Shown: in pieces, positions 49,601 through 61,669 of the stretch | How the letters are laid out: every line of letters begins with the position of its first letter | Position numbering within the stretch: the first letter of the stretch is position 1 | Source of the DNA: Nomia melanderi | Lineage: Eukaryota; Arthropoda; Insecta; Hymenoptera; Halictidae | Length of the DNA: 64,000 nt | Direction: 5' to 3' | Assembly (NCBI RefSeq): GCF_051020985.1 | Contig: NC_135002.1 | Coordinates: 2,418,001 to 2,482,000 of the forward strand | Notes under the pieces: generated by a model | Told to the model about the DNA's origin: nothing | The model's input: the letters and a program-made list of their open reading frames with translations, nothing else | Databases searched by the model: none | Translations under genes and position numbers: made by a program

Positions 49601-52600
49601 TTTCGAAGGGCTAAAAATAGAATAACTTTTTACTGCCACCGCTACAGACCAAAAAAACTGTTTGACTAAGTACAGATACATTATACTTCTGAATTCTATG
49701 AAAATCTAAGAAGCGTTTATAGTACCTGGCCACACAGAAGAGCATACACTACGATTAATGTACCCTTAAAATAAACAATTGAACAGGTCTGTCAGCCGTG
49801 GTGTCGTTTTGTTCACTGAGCTGGGCTATAGGTACATATATAAAAGCAATGCACAAAATAAATCCCGACCACGAGGCGACATGGGTGGCGTTGGCTCTTC
49901 AGGGATTCTGGCGTGCCGGAATGCTAATATCCAGAATCATCGTTCTGGTGTTAACGGCGCTCTGCTTAAGAGAATGGTTTTTACTGTTTCTCGGTGAGTG
50001 TACCGGCTTAAGCCGGCGCAAAAACAACCTCTGGAAATAGACTTATGCGTTTCGCACGGTGTGCATCATCCTCTTCTAACTGTTACAGGACTCCATTGGC
50101 TATTTATGACCGTATGGGTGATCTTACAGAACACGGACTTCTGCCCGACCATATGGGAGGAGCGTATTTATAATTGTATCATAGGATTAATTTATTGCTT
50201 CGATTTCTTCAATCTACGGGTTGGCAAGTCCCGTTACAGGATGCTTATCTTCTATCTGATCGTCACGATAGAGAATACAGTGTTCCTGGTGGTTTACGTG
50301 TTCTGTTTCAAAGACACGATCAAAACGAAGGAGATAGCGACGGTGGCGAGCGTCGTGGCCGGCGGTATGATGATCGGCCTCTCGAATATGCTGCTGTACT
50401 ACGGCAAGTATCATCCGTCGAAGATCATCGGCGGCGCGTCGAAAGGCGGCGGCGAGAAACAGGCGGAGACGGTAACCAAGACGGTGGGCACGCCTAGATC
50501 GTTCAAACAGTATTACTCGAACTCCCCATGTTCCGTCGGTCGTTCCCAGGAGGCCGTGTCCGAGGAGGTGACCACGGACAAGCAGTCGCTACTGACGAAC
50601 ATCGTGCAGAGCTCGGACTGCGCGGAGACCGGTATCATCAACCAGAGCTGCAAAGTCGCGAGCGAATCGAAGACTGCCGCCATGCGCGTCGTTTCCGAAT
50701 GCGAGTCGGCGCATAACGAGATTCTCCCGAAGGACGAGGGCAGCGGCGGGACGTCGGGCACGTTACCGAAACCCTCCTCGTTCCACCCCCCGGACGCCGC
50801 CGTCGCCGCTCGGGAGTTCAAGATGCAGAACGATTGCAACGACGCCGCCGAGAAGGACATTCACCGTCAGAAGCGCAGGGGCATCTGTTTGCCGACCAGC
50901 CACGGCCTCGACATAGACGAGGAGGTCACCGCGAAGGACGAGCCGTCGAGTCTGTCGGGCTCGTCGCGTAAGAGGCGAGGGATCTGCTTCTCGAACCAGC
51001 TGATCCTCGAGATGGAGAACGACGTGAACGAGAAGGTCGACAAGAAGCTGTCGGACATGAACGGCGCTCGCCAGGATCCGGAGGGTCGTTCCGTCGGCGA
51101 GGCGCGCAAGGACGCGCACGACGACAAGGACGACCTCGGCGACGACCACGACAACGGCGTCTCGATGAGGGACAGGCTGAAGACGCCGCCGATCTTCGAC
51201 GACGCCCGCGAGAAGATCTCGGAGACCGAGAAGCTGACGAAGGACCTGCAGCAGAGGGACGAGACGATGAGCTGCGTCACCTCCATACACGACTACGAGA
51301 ACGTCTGCCCGCTGGGGGTCGCCAGACCGCCGTGGTGCATCCGCAGCTGGAAGGGGTACACCGACATAGAGACCTACATCCACGACGACAGCGTGGTACG
51401 GGACAGACGGAGGGACACGTTGACCAGCACCACCACGGGCACCACGTACAGCTCCGAGTTCTCCGACATCACCTGCGTCAGCTCGATACTCAGAGGCATC
51501 CTGAAGCAGGACGACTACCTGGACACGCTCGCGTACGACCTGATCGACCCCCGCGAATTAAGGGCGGCTCGCAACGAGGACTCCTCGTCCGGGAAGAGGT
51601 CCGCCGAGGTGGAGGAGCAGAACGCCACTGTGTACATCGCGAAGCCGGTCGTGATAGACGAGAAGGGCGGCATGTTCGCGCTGGACACTATCCTAGAGGA
51701 GCACGACGAGGATAAGTTCGACCACTCCAGGCCCACTCGCGATTCGGTGAGCACCCTGGTGAGCACGATAGACCAGATAAGACGGTACACGGCGGAGAAC
51801 TCGCCGAGGCACGTGTACCACACGACCGGCTCGCAGTGGGAGGACTTCGACCCGAAGAACCTGATAAAGAAGGCGCAGCTGACCAGAGCGTTGTTCAAGA
51901 ACGACCTGAAGGACCCGGCCACCTGCAACCGGAACTACCTGAACCGACTAGACGAGCCGGACTCGATCGTGCGGGGCAGGTGCGAGATAGACACCATCAG
52001 GGACCTGGTGAAGTACTGCGCGATCGAGTCGATCAAGAAGACTCCGTTAATAGACGCGATACTCTCCGACTCGCCGATCCTCGGCGGCAAGGCGAAGACG
52101 CAGAAGGCGCAGGACTCGAAGGAGAACGACCTGTACGTCGAGATGAGTCCTCTGGTGCCGGTCGCGCAGAACGTTCAAGTTGTACATAATTTCCCAGGGG
52201 CCTGCGAGACCGCGGAGACCTGCAAAGCCGGCAGCGTGGACGCGCTTTCGATGGGACCGGCGGAGTCGAACGTCGACGCGGAGAAAGCCGATCCCGACAA
52301 GCGCAAGAGACCGATGAACTACCCGAAGCGGAAGTTCTCGCTGCTGAGGGAGAAGTTCGAGACGAAGTCGCAGCTGGTCTACGTCGTCACGCCGAACAAA
52401 GCCATCAAGCTGGAGCAGTCGGCCTCGGAGCTGGACCCGCTGAAGAAGGCCGGATCGGTCGTCTCGAGGAAGGGCGTGGACCTGTTCGCGAGACACGACA
52501 AGGAGAACCTGGCCCCGGCAGCTCCGCTGAACGTCGGCCTCGCGAAACACGCGCCGAACGACCGGTCCAACGCGAACCGGGACAAGACCGACACGATCTG

Positions 52601-52745
52601 CCAGATCGAGAAGTCCTCGCACGATACCGATTTGAATCTGAAGGAGAGGAGGCACATATTCCTGGAGCAGGTCCTGTCCCCGCCGAAACTGCTGACCTGG
52701 AACAAGAGGAGGTCCCTCGTCGGCTCCGCCGTGAAGAAGTTTTAG
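46652..52745 (+). CDS. XK-related protein with very long C-terminal tail
   Basis: The XK family comprises multi-pass plasma membrane proteins; several members scramble phospholipids. Five exons join in phase: 46652-46832, 47346-47529, 47610-47803, 49787-49993 and 50089-52745, giving 1,140 residues. The XK-family core spans about the first 400 residues. It includes GQFIWGCFAMSF, SLRWYHSDG, ESFMGAAPQLILQLYV, ISRIIVLVLTALCLREW and GLIYCFDFFNL. The remaining roughly 740 residues are hydrophilic and charged, predicted disordered, and unlike the usual XKR C-terminus of under 100 residues. The tail repeats the motif KRRGIC twice. Two close ATGs exist at 46652 and 46664; the first was chosen. The last exon is GC-rich compared with the AT-rich exons before it. 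Intron 3 (47804-49786) contains a sulfotransferase gene on the other strand. Nearest subgroup (XKR4/6/7-like) is not resolved. Confidence 0.9.
47952..49399 (-). CDS. Carbohydrate sulfotransferase (HNK-1ST / CHST11-14 family), nested
   Basis: Golgi type II enzyme that transfers sulfate from PAPS to a glycan such as chondroitin or dermatan. Four exons join in phase: 49175-49399, 48787-49106, 48541-48727 and 47952-48464, giving 414 residues. A signal-anchor helix (LITIFAIVFMLLILLLN) follows a cytoplasmic tail of about 75 residues. The tail is long for the family, and translation could instead start at a later ATG (MTELEG). The 5' PAPS site is in WCPIYKVASSIW and the 3' PAPS site in FLIVRHPFERLVSAYRDK; both are intact. 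A C-terminal LLFxYLP-like end matches the family. The whole gene lies in intron 3 of the XKR gene on the opposite strand. Substrate cannot be told from sequence. Confidence 0.9.
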
Positions 52746-53050
52746 GAAACTCGTTCCACGATTTCACGTCGCCGATACGAGTTTCCTTCGCGCACCCCCG
52801 CGAGAGTTCGGGGCACGAGCTTCCCGCCGCGGGTGATACTTTAGCTTTAGTTTCGTACGATCGTTGTCTTCCCGGGTCGAGCCGCCTCGTCTCGAGGACG
52901 AAGCAGTTGCGTCCGTGTACTGTATCCATTTTTATTAAGTATGTAAATCAATTACATCGTTGCCAAGTACGATATTACATTATACAATATTAAAGATCTG
53001 TAATAATTATACATATGAAAATTATTTTTATATACAACAATGTTATGTAT

Positions 53051-53056
53051 AATAAA
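53051..53056 (+). terminator. Candidate polyadenylation signal of the XKR gene
   Basis: AATAAA about 305 nt after the XKR stop codon, followed by a T-rich stretch. Confidence 0.5.
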
Positions 53057-53130
53057 AGACTTTTTTACACCATAATGTATGTATATGTAGTTATGTGTTT
53101 TGTATATTTATATATATATCTCTCTATCTA

Positions 53131-53335
53131 CAGGGTGAATCGTTGAAAATTAAAACCTAAAGTATTGCTGTTATCGAAACAGAATGATTTTGAAGAATAG
53201 AGCTATTTAAAGGGGCAAACAATGTATAAAAGAATGGTTTCAAATTAATAATTTCATATATTTTCCTTACAAATCTGTTATATCGCTAAGGACAGCGGAG
53301 ATATTTTAGGTTTTAATCTCACGTGATTCACTCTG
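53131..53335. mobile_element. Short inverted-repeat element (MITE), ends CAGGGTGAATC
   Basis: 205 bp with imperfect 31-bp terminal inverted repeats. The left end is CAGGGTGAATC then ATTAAAACCTAAA; the right end is TTTAGGTTTTAAT then GATTCACTCTG. Non-coding. Unlike the TTAA families, its flanks show no TTAA, so it belongs to a different transposon superfamily (not identified). Confidence 0.7.
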
Positions 53336-53479
53336 CGTACGTATATAATTTTTTTCATTTTTAAATGGCACTGGAAAACTGCATGTTGTCGCCGTATAGA
53401 GAAAGACTACAATGTGTGTTGGAAAGAATGCGGTAAACATCGAGATTCAAACAATCGTCTAGAAACTGCGCTTGTTACA

Positions 53480-53480
<1 letters not shown>

Positions 53481-53519
<39 letters not shown>
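53481..53519. repeat. (TAA)n microsatellite
   Basis: About 13 uninterrupted TAA units. Confidence 0.95.
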
Positions 53520-53520
<1 letters not shown>

Positions 53521-54156
53521 GGGACGAACAAGAAGAATGATAATAATAAAAACAATTCTACTTTTTAGTGCGAAGTAGCATACAGGTTCGTACGCTTACC
53601 TAAGTGACTAATTTATATATATATGTATGTTAACATAACTTTTACCAGTGCAATCTTCACTATACTACATAACATACAATTAATTACTTTTATCGTTTAC
53701 TTAGTACTTATTTCTCGTTTGTACGCACGAGTTCAATTACACTTTCCATTGAAATAATTTCGATACGACGTTCAACGAAATCAATAAAGAATAAATAAAA
53801 ACTAAATAATAATAATAATGATAATAAACTATACTGTCAGTCTTTTAAGTATAAAAGTTGATTGCACGTTAGACGTTCCTTGTCGTGTTCGTCTGATATG
53901 TAATACAATGATTGGCAGTCAAACAAGTTTCGTATAAATAACCAGGTACGCGTCATTAACGTACAACGCCCTCGTGAACACAACATTATTGCACAAACAA
54001 GTTGCGAATACCCTTACGTCTCTCGTTCCTTAAAACTAACAGCGAATCGTCTACACATAGAAAATGTGGAAAATCGTTGGCATTTGAAACGTATTCATAA
54101 ATGCATTCTAAATTGCATAGAATCATTGCGGTATACAAATTCGGATTTTTTAACGT

Positions 54157-56242
54157 TCAAATTAGAGTGCTCTGCCCGGCGCTCGCGTTCCCGTCGTATT
54201 TCTTTATCCATTTGATGTGACAGATCAACGGCAGGCTCCGCAAATTGTTGCATATCCGTGTTCCAAGGGAAATTTTCCGTAACTCTTGAGCAACTTGATG
54301 CAGAGATTTCCCTTTAGTCTCTGGAATGAACAGGAAAACGTAAAATATGGTGATCAAACACATGAAGCTATAGAACAGATACGATCCGGCCAGTGTTAGT
54401 GATTCTGAAAAAAAAGAAAATTATTAAATACATAGTAAACAAAAAAATAGAGTATCCAAATGATTTACGCATAATATTAATAATAATGAAAACTTACTAA
54501 TCATAGAAACAACAGATTCTGTGGCAATAATGTGTGTTACCCATATGACAATGGAAAGAAGACTAATGCACTTTCCTCGTATCGCGGCTGGGAAGACTTC
54601 AGTAAGATTCAGCAACGGTACCGGACCAAGTCCTAAAGCGTACGCAGCCTCGTACACGAGTAACGTTATTACTGCCAAAATCCGTAAACCACCGGTAAGA
54701 CCTTCCGAGACAATAATGTTCTGAGTCTGCAATCAAAATATTATGTGTTCAAGGTTTAAGTTATATGAAAGCGGAGAAGGAACTTGATTCTTTCTCTGTT
54801 TGGGAATATGTACCTCGCAAGAGGATTTCACTTGAGTCCATGTCTCTGGACTGGGAGCGACTATGGCCAACGGTGTTGGTAACAATGGAAATGGCGGTGG
54901 AGATCCGGCTGGTATAGAGTTCTGAACTTTAATCTCCTCGTTGCGGTAGTTCTTGCAATGAGGAGTTATTATGCCTAAGTTGTCGTCGCTTCTGTCTATG
55001 GTAGCCAATAGTGACAACAATGATATCGTTGTCATGCAGATTGTTGCGGATGTAATTAAAGCAGTCCGTCGTCCGCATCTTTCCACTATGATCAATGACA
55101 GTACCGTGCTGAACACCTTCACCACGCCGAGAGATATTAAAGCGGTTATTTCAGCAACATCTGCAATGGAATTCATATGGAATTTTTGGTCCGTGTATTT
55201 TTGATAACGGTTCAAACGAATAGAATACTACTTACTTGAACAAATTCCCAGTAACGCGAACAATCGAGGCGCGTAATATAGAACTTGACGTTTACCAGTA
55301 CCCTGTTGCAGTATCAGTAAGAACACCATGATCGTGAAGGTTTCGAGAATCATGTGCCAAGCATTTTTCGATGGTGTCTTCGAGACGTTCGTTATGCGTT
55401 TATAGAGCAAGAACGGCGGAGACCGTTGAAGAAATATGATGGTAATGATACAAGCAGCCAAGGAAGGAACGGCTGTTATACCAATGGAGAACCGCCATTG
55501 ATAATCTATGTTTTTTACAGCAGCGGCAATAACGGATACCAAGAATCCGGTAGCCGTGCCTAACTGATACAGCATTACGTTGTACCCGCGTTTATTCGAA
55601 TCAGACACTTCTGCCATGTAAATGCAATGCGCCACAGCTGAAACGGATCCGGAATAGCCGCATATTATTCGCGCTACGAGGAGCAGAATATAATGATTCG
55701 CCAAGGCTGACAATGTTGCTCCAAACGTTAAGAACACTAGTGTTAGTATCATTGTCCAACGACGGCCGAACGAATCAACTAAAAAGCCTGTAATACAAGA
55801 GGATAATATTTGTATTTGAATTGTTTTACAGCAGCCGACACAAAAAATGCAAATGCAATGAAGATGTGAAATTGTGTGGAGTTTGGAGGTACCTACCACC
55901 GGTTAAACCACCAAGAAGAGCTCCGATAAACCAAATACTAATAACAAAGTCTTTTTCAAAACAGTTCAAGTTGAATTCATGTTTAATTAGAGGAGCTATA
56001 GGTTTTGCTACTCCCATGTCACACCCAAAAGCAATCCCTGCTAAAACTGCCACCATGGAAACGAAAACATTCTGATTTCCTGATGTCAACGGCGTTAGGT
56101 TGTCATTTTGCTTTGGAATTGGCTTCCTCAAGTTTTTTGGAGGTATACATTGGTATTCCTCGCTTGGAACTTTATTTATAGATGTTTCTGTGGTCTTGTT
56201 CGCACTGTTTAACAATATCGCTGTGTCTTCCTCGTCTGACAT
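54157..56242 (-). CDS. SLC2-family sugar transporter (GLUT10/12-like)
   Basis: 12-helix major facilitator that carries hexose or a related sugar across the membrane. Five exons join in phase: 55897-56242, 55236-55787, 54814-55160, 54498-54726 and 54157-54404, giving 573 residues. Sugar-porter signatures are DSFGRRWTM after TM2, ARIICGYS in TM4, the QQGTGKRQVLYYAPRLF helix 7 motif, VERCGRR after TM8 and PETKGKSL after TM12. The loop between TM9 and TM10 is extended and proline-rich (PAGSPPPFPLLPTPL), as in the GLUT10/12 branch. In helix 7 the usual QQxTGQ has GKRQ. The N-terminal tail of about 60 residues is hydrophilic. Convergent with the XKR gene. Substrate not determinable here. Confidence 0.9.
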
Positions 56243-57313
56243 TGTCTCTTAATGCGATAGCACATACAATAGATTCACATTAAATCATCTATTCTGAAGT
56301 CCTGTAAATTATATTTAAAAACTGACACATTTCATGATTCTTTTAAATTTGATTTCTGGTATGCAGTTGAAACGAATGTCTAAATAGAGATGCTGTCAAT
56401 TCTGATATTGTGCGCTGAAACTTATCGTACAATCACATTTCGGTTGCAACTTAAGCATCAAGTCTTGAGGAAGGTAACAATAATATTGACAAGAGACTGT
56501 AGTATTTTCTTTTTACTTACGTGATTGACTCGTACCATAGGAAAATAAGTTCCAATATGACACTCGCTACTCGTACAACACAAAACTACGATGATGACGA
56601 TCGTTGTTGCTGTTCTTTTTATTCATTTGACAATTTGTAATTTTAGACTCGAAACGTCCGTAAATTGACACTTCTCATCAGCGTTTAGATTGGCAGCGCC
56701 ATCTTACGCAACTTCACAAGTAAAAGAGCGTAAGTTACACAAACTTAAGTTATATACAAACTGCATACAATGTACTTTTCTGTCTACCGTTCTGAAATAC
56801 CGACACCGTCAGAAGTACCCCGATGCATTGGCGGACAAAAATAATGATCCGATGTTCATCAAATTAAAATTAAAATGAATAAAATAAACGAAAGCCGTAT
56901 AACTAATTAATTAAAATAAAAAGGAAATAAATAATTTCCTTGCTCGATCAAATACGAAAATTATCACAATTCTATACTTTCATCTCCCATTACCTCAAAT
57001 TAAATAAAAGGCAATAGCACAGAAATTTTATTACCTATTAAATTCAGTTCGTATTAAACTCCAATGAAAGTTAAATAAACTATAATGGAGACTATTAATT
57101 TCACTGAACATTAAATTCAATTTCTCGTACATTAAAGTTTCAAAGGTTAAATAAAAGATGAATGAATACATTCTTCTCGATGATTACTTATTGATGTACT
57201 TAGATGTCATTACATAGTACGAAGAAGCATACATCTACTAATGAGTGAACCAGTATCAATGGAAATATCAATGTAACAAATTAAAATTGTTAAACAATGC
57301 ATCATCGATTCGT
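56243..57313. other. AT-rich intergenic DNA upstream of the transporter
   Basis: Likely promoter and 5' UTR of the transporter. Only short open frames are present and no recognised feature was seen. Confidence 0.6.
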
Positions 57314-57907
57314 CTAAAATCCATTGTTTGAATTTTTCAAAAAGTCCAAATAAAATGGTAACGTTGATAGTGACCGAATGCGAGGAGCATTCTGAAACTG
57401 ATGATACAAGAAACCGGCGTTTCGAACGGTTTCGTTAGCGGCCCGGTAGATGCCGTTGACGGTGCCTTTTCGCATGACACCGCCCTTGTAGAACGCATCG
57501 CGGGCCGCACGACCAATACACTGGCAGAGTCAGTTGTGTATCGGGTTCGAGTTGTTCGGGTTGTTCGTCGTCGGTCTCTATCCTTTTCGCGGTTACGGGT
57601 TGCCACACTCGGACATCACCGTGCGGCGGTAGTCCATCAATGAATAATCGCGCCGTTTGTCGCATACTGAGAACCACTGACGTTCCGTATAATTCATGCC
57701 AAGGCGGAGACAAGCGCTCCGTAGGTGTGTGATGTGGTTCAATTCGGAAACCTCCTCGACCGTCGCTCGGGGATATTCGGAGATCGTACGCAAAATATGT
57801 GCCGGGAATAATGGTGGTAACGGCTCGTTAATAACACGAGTAACGCGAACACGATCGTAACGACGGAAGGTGCCGGTGAACGAGAGTCCGTGTTGTTCGG
57901 TGATCAA
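57314..57907 (-). CDS. Unrecognised protein-coding exons (5' end undefined)
   Basis: Not recognised. Two minus-strand open blocks have C/G-rich third codon positions unlike the AT-rich surroundings. Block a (57620-57907, 96 codons) contains FTGTFRRYDRVRV and PPLFPAHILRTISEYP. Block b (57314-57520, 68 codons plus stop) contains ARDAFYKGGVMRKGT and RAANETVRNAGFLYHQF and ends in TAG. A donor after CGCACG (57619/57618) and an acceptor at 57522/57521 would join them in phase through a 99-nt intron. The second frame of block b also stays open but reads as low-complexity. The upstream exon carrying the start was not found, nor a membrane segment or known motif. It could be a lineage-specific gene or a decayed transposon fragment. 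Confidence 0.4.
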
Positions 57908-59326
57908 TGAACTTTACGTTGCTGTATGTTTGGGGCGTGCTGCCACTGTTACCTATTAAGCCGGCAGACGTACGTATCCAAGAATAATATCGCACATTTA
58001 CAATGTCCGTCCCTTCGTCGTTTCGCAATACCGTTCAGCCGATTTCTTTTCATTTCCCGAGGAGCATTTTACTGCCCCGCCTTGTTCTGGTTAATCTTCC
58101 TCCGGTCTCGCTCGTCGTCCGTCGTCTGTCGTCGTACTCGGAATGTTACTTCAAACGTCTTCGGATTGTCAGCGTGTTTTCTCGAAACGATCGTTCGATT
58201 CCGTTTAGTTTTTTCGGCTCGTTCGTGCGCGTATTAGAAAGTCCGTTAAATAGCAGGAACTAACGAGGCGTACGGTTAACGGTACACCGCTCTGTGCGCT
58301 CGAGAGAGAGAGATCTCGGGATCGTTCATCGTTCGACAAATCAACACTTTTGTACCCTTTCGACCGCAGCCAATCTCTTAACGTATCCCATTAGCACTAT
58401 TCGATCGGTAACGTAATCGGTGTAATCGTGGTTTGACGTAACATCGCGACGAGTATTTCCGTGGAGAGGTATACGCGGCCGAGTGGATCGTGTGCGGATG
58501 AACAGTTAACGCTTCTTACAGATAATAACATTATGAATGATGTAAACAAAAGAGAGCGATAATACACCCTTTTTTTTTCTCTCTCTCCCTTTCGATACGC
58601 TTTATGATAAATAATGGTTCGATTAATTGTCGTTTACGTAATCGTTGCCATTGACTTAGTTGCCGTATTCATGGGTACGCTTCTCTGCTTATTATCCTCG
58701 GTAATTTTTTTTATGCGTCAGAATGACCGTAATTTGTACAATGTCGTGCCGTGCTGCGTAGATAGGTACTTACATGTTAACGCGTAAACGAATTCTTCAA
58801 TTTTCTTACCTTCTTTCTTTCTTTTTTCTTAATTTTCTTTCTTGTATAATATTATACGTAGCGTAAATTGGTTTTCCACTGCGAGGTGTATTTTTAATTG
58901 TTAAAACTATCGAGCGATTTTTTTTTTAGAAGAACACGGTTTTTATACGAGGACACGAAGTAGAGGCAACCGTGTCAAGAGTAATGAGATATTAAAGTGA
59001 TACACTAGGCGTTAATCAGTTAATTTTAAGCGACAAAACCGTCCTATGCGTTAGCCGTTTTTTTAAAGTATTCATTGGGGTTTTGAAAATTTAACCTGTT
59101 AATCAGTTAATAATTTAAATTATTAAAAAGTAATTATACTGTAGAATATTAAAATATGTTTTTTTTTAAAACAAAGACATTGAATTTGTAAAGCATATTT
59201 CTATATAATTTGCATTTACTCAATGTTCTGTTACAGATGACTACGTAATAGGAAATTACACGTAAAATTTTCACTAGGAAAATAAAGATAACTGATTGAT
59301 CTGCAGTTGAAGTTAGATGACTAAAA
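57908..59326. promoter_or_regulatory. Upstream region / 5' UTR of the FARP-like gene
   Basis: The part from about 57950 to 58520 is CpG-richer and probably promoter or a first non-coding exon. A CTGCAG acceptor at about 59301-59306 could start the first coding exon. Between them lies AT-rich intron-like DNA. No exon boundaries can be fixed without transcripts. Confidence 0.45.
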
Positions 59327-61669
59327 ATGAATGATATAGAAAGTTTAAGCATGAAGGGCAGTGGAGGTTCTAAGATGCCTCACAGTCATTCGACTCCGGC
59401 AGGTGTGGATGGGGGTAGTAGAACTCCTCCCACAACACCTAGAAAAGCTGGGAAAATGCTCGCTGTTCGTGTACAAATGTTGGACGATACGATTACAATG
59501 TTTCAAGTTCAGGTAACATCTGCTAGATGCAACTCTTCAATGATATATTAAATTATTTATGCTTTGTATTTCTGTGGCTGTTCTAATGAACTTAAACACT
59601 TGTAAAGGTTGAACGAATGCTTTAACGCATTGGCTTAATGCTATAATGGCAAGTAATTGACCGTACCTCTACAATGGGACATTTAACAAGCACAGATGAA
59701 TATAATTCATAGGATCCCATTCTAAATATATGTCTGAAGAATATTGAAATATAAACCATTAATATTCACGATAATTTGGTTTATCTACTTCTATTAATTA
59801 ACATAAATGTTGAAAAGTAAATGGATATTTCGCTTTATATTTTGTGGAAATAGTTACCGTGCAGTGTATCTCATTTATATGATAAAATCATTCGCCGTGT
59901 AATGTACACGAGTTTAACACTTTTAAATGAACTATTGGAGCACATAATTGGTTCTACTATATTGCACAAGGTGCACGTATTGACGTATTGATTATTCATA
60001 AGACTCTACTTGCAGCATCTGAAACTTACTCTCCCTAGCCGTACATGAGACTTTAATACATAATAAGCATACAGGAAAAGATATACGTTAGATTTATGCC
60101 TACGAGACTGATACAAAGTTTTATAAGAAATAAACAGAGAACCCTATTTTCGTGCAGATATCCATAAACATATTTAAATTTTAGGCGAAAGCACTAGGCA
60201 GGGTACTGTTCGATCAAGTTTGCAAACAGTTGCATCTTCTGGAAGCCGACTACTTTGGACTCGAGTATCAGGAACCCAATGGAACTAAGGTAAATTTTCA
60301 CATGATCGCATAGATAGAAATTTTATTCACACCTGTTTACCCATGAACGCGTTTTATTTGCAGTACTGGTTGGATTTAGAGAAGCCTGTTTGCAGACAAG
60401 TCGGACTTTCGTTGATAGATCCCCTTTTAAGATTTTGCGTTAAATTTTATACACCGGATCCGGCGCAGCTGGAGGAGGAGTTCACAAGATATTTATTTTG
60501 CCTTCAAATCAAACGAGATTTGGCGCAGGGTTTACTGCAATGCAACGATAACACGGCAGCTTTGATGGCCAGCTATATTGTTCAGGGTAAGCCGCTCGTA
60601 GTCAGCGGCACGCGCAATTTATTCTCTCGACGAGCACTTCTAAATCGATCGACTATTTCAGCGGAATGCGGGGATTACGTAATAGAGGATTATCCGGATC
60701 ACACATACCTATCGACATACAAATTTGTACCTCATCAAGATCAAGAACTGGAACGTCGCATCATGGAGAATCATAAGAAACACGCGTAAGACGGTTTTCG
60801 ATTAACGTTTGCATTCAATGGAGAACTGTGCGCCGCGTTTCGAATTGACCGAAGCTTTTTATCCTTTAAACAGAGGCCAATCTCCAGCGGAAGCTGATTT
60901 GAATCTTTTGGAGACAGCGCGTCGTTGCGAACTGTACGGAATGAAAATGCATCCGGCGAAGGTGAGTGTTACTAATTAGAATTCCTAATCCCTTTTTACA
61001 CGACAGGTATACGGATAGTAACAACATATTCTTTGTCAAAGGATCACGAGGGTGATTCCCTGAACTTGGCGGTGGCACACATGGGGATCGTAGTCTTTCA
61101 AAATTTCACGAAAATCAACACGTTCAGCTGGGCGAAGATACGGAAGATCAGTTTCAAGAGGAAGCGATTTCTAATCAAACTTCATCCGGAGGGATACGTG
61201 AGTACGCCGTATCATCGAGCGAACCTACACTATCAAAGCGAGTCCCGTCTAAACGACTTCTCCTTTCCGATTACAGGGTTACTACAAGGATACGGTTGAA
61301 TTCTTTTTCGAGGGTCGCAACGAGTGCAAAAACTTCTGGAAGAAATGCGTGGAGAATCACGGGTTCTTCCGTTGCTCTGTGGTGAAGCGAGTCGTACGGC
61401 AAAAGACGCGAGTTCTGAGTCGTGGTTCGTCGTTTAGGTATGTCCCTTCGGTAAAGCGGAAACACGAATTAATAGAAATTCATTGGTCAATAATAAACTG
61501 ATCTACAGGTCTCCGACTCACGTTTTAATTCACAGTCAACGAGGAGAGGTCACACTCAGTCGGGTTTAAACGAGACGAATATTTTTGTTCTCAGGTATAG
61601 TGGGAAAACTCAGAAGCAGATCGTCGAGTTCGTGCGTGACAATTACGTGAAGAGGCAAACGTTTCAGAG
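59327..61669 (+). CDS. Cdep: FERM, ARH/RhoGEF and PH domain protein (FARP/Cdep type), FERM part
   Basis: FARP proteins link plexin and membrane signals to Rho GTPases and actin in neurites; the Drosophila homologue is Cdep. Eight exons join in phase: 59327-59512, 60185-60289, 60364-60586, 60662-60785, 60874-60961, 61042-61197, 61277-61437 and 61595-61669, about 370 residues, continuing past the window. The TPPTTPRKAGKM linker precedes the FERM N-lobe. The middle lobe has EEFTRYLFCLQIKRDLAQG. The C-lobe has SFKRKRFLIKLHPEG and ECKNFWKKCVENHGFFR. The FERM-adjacent segment SFRYSGKTQKQIVEF is the FARP signature that separates it from FRMD3/5. The RhoGEF and PH domains must lie beyond 64000 or in exons not found in 61670-64000. 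Start ATG 59327. Confidence 0.9.

Larger units (their letters stand above)
53057..54156. other. Convergent intergenic region XKR / SLC2 transporter
   Basis: AT-rich, 1.1 kb, between the XKR poly(A) signal and the transporter stop codon. It holds a short inverted-repeat element (53131-53335) and a TAA repeat (53481-53519). The rest is probably transporter 3' UTR. Confidence 0.6.

Noticed and set aside
50763..51383. Antisense open frames over the XKR last exon
   Set aside because: Same effect of GC-rich coding sequence; compositionally biased and unlike any protein.
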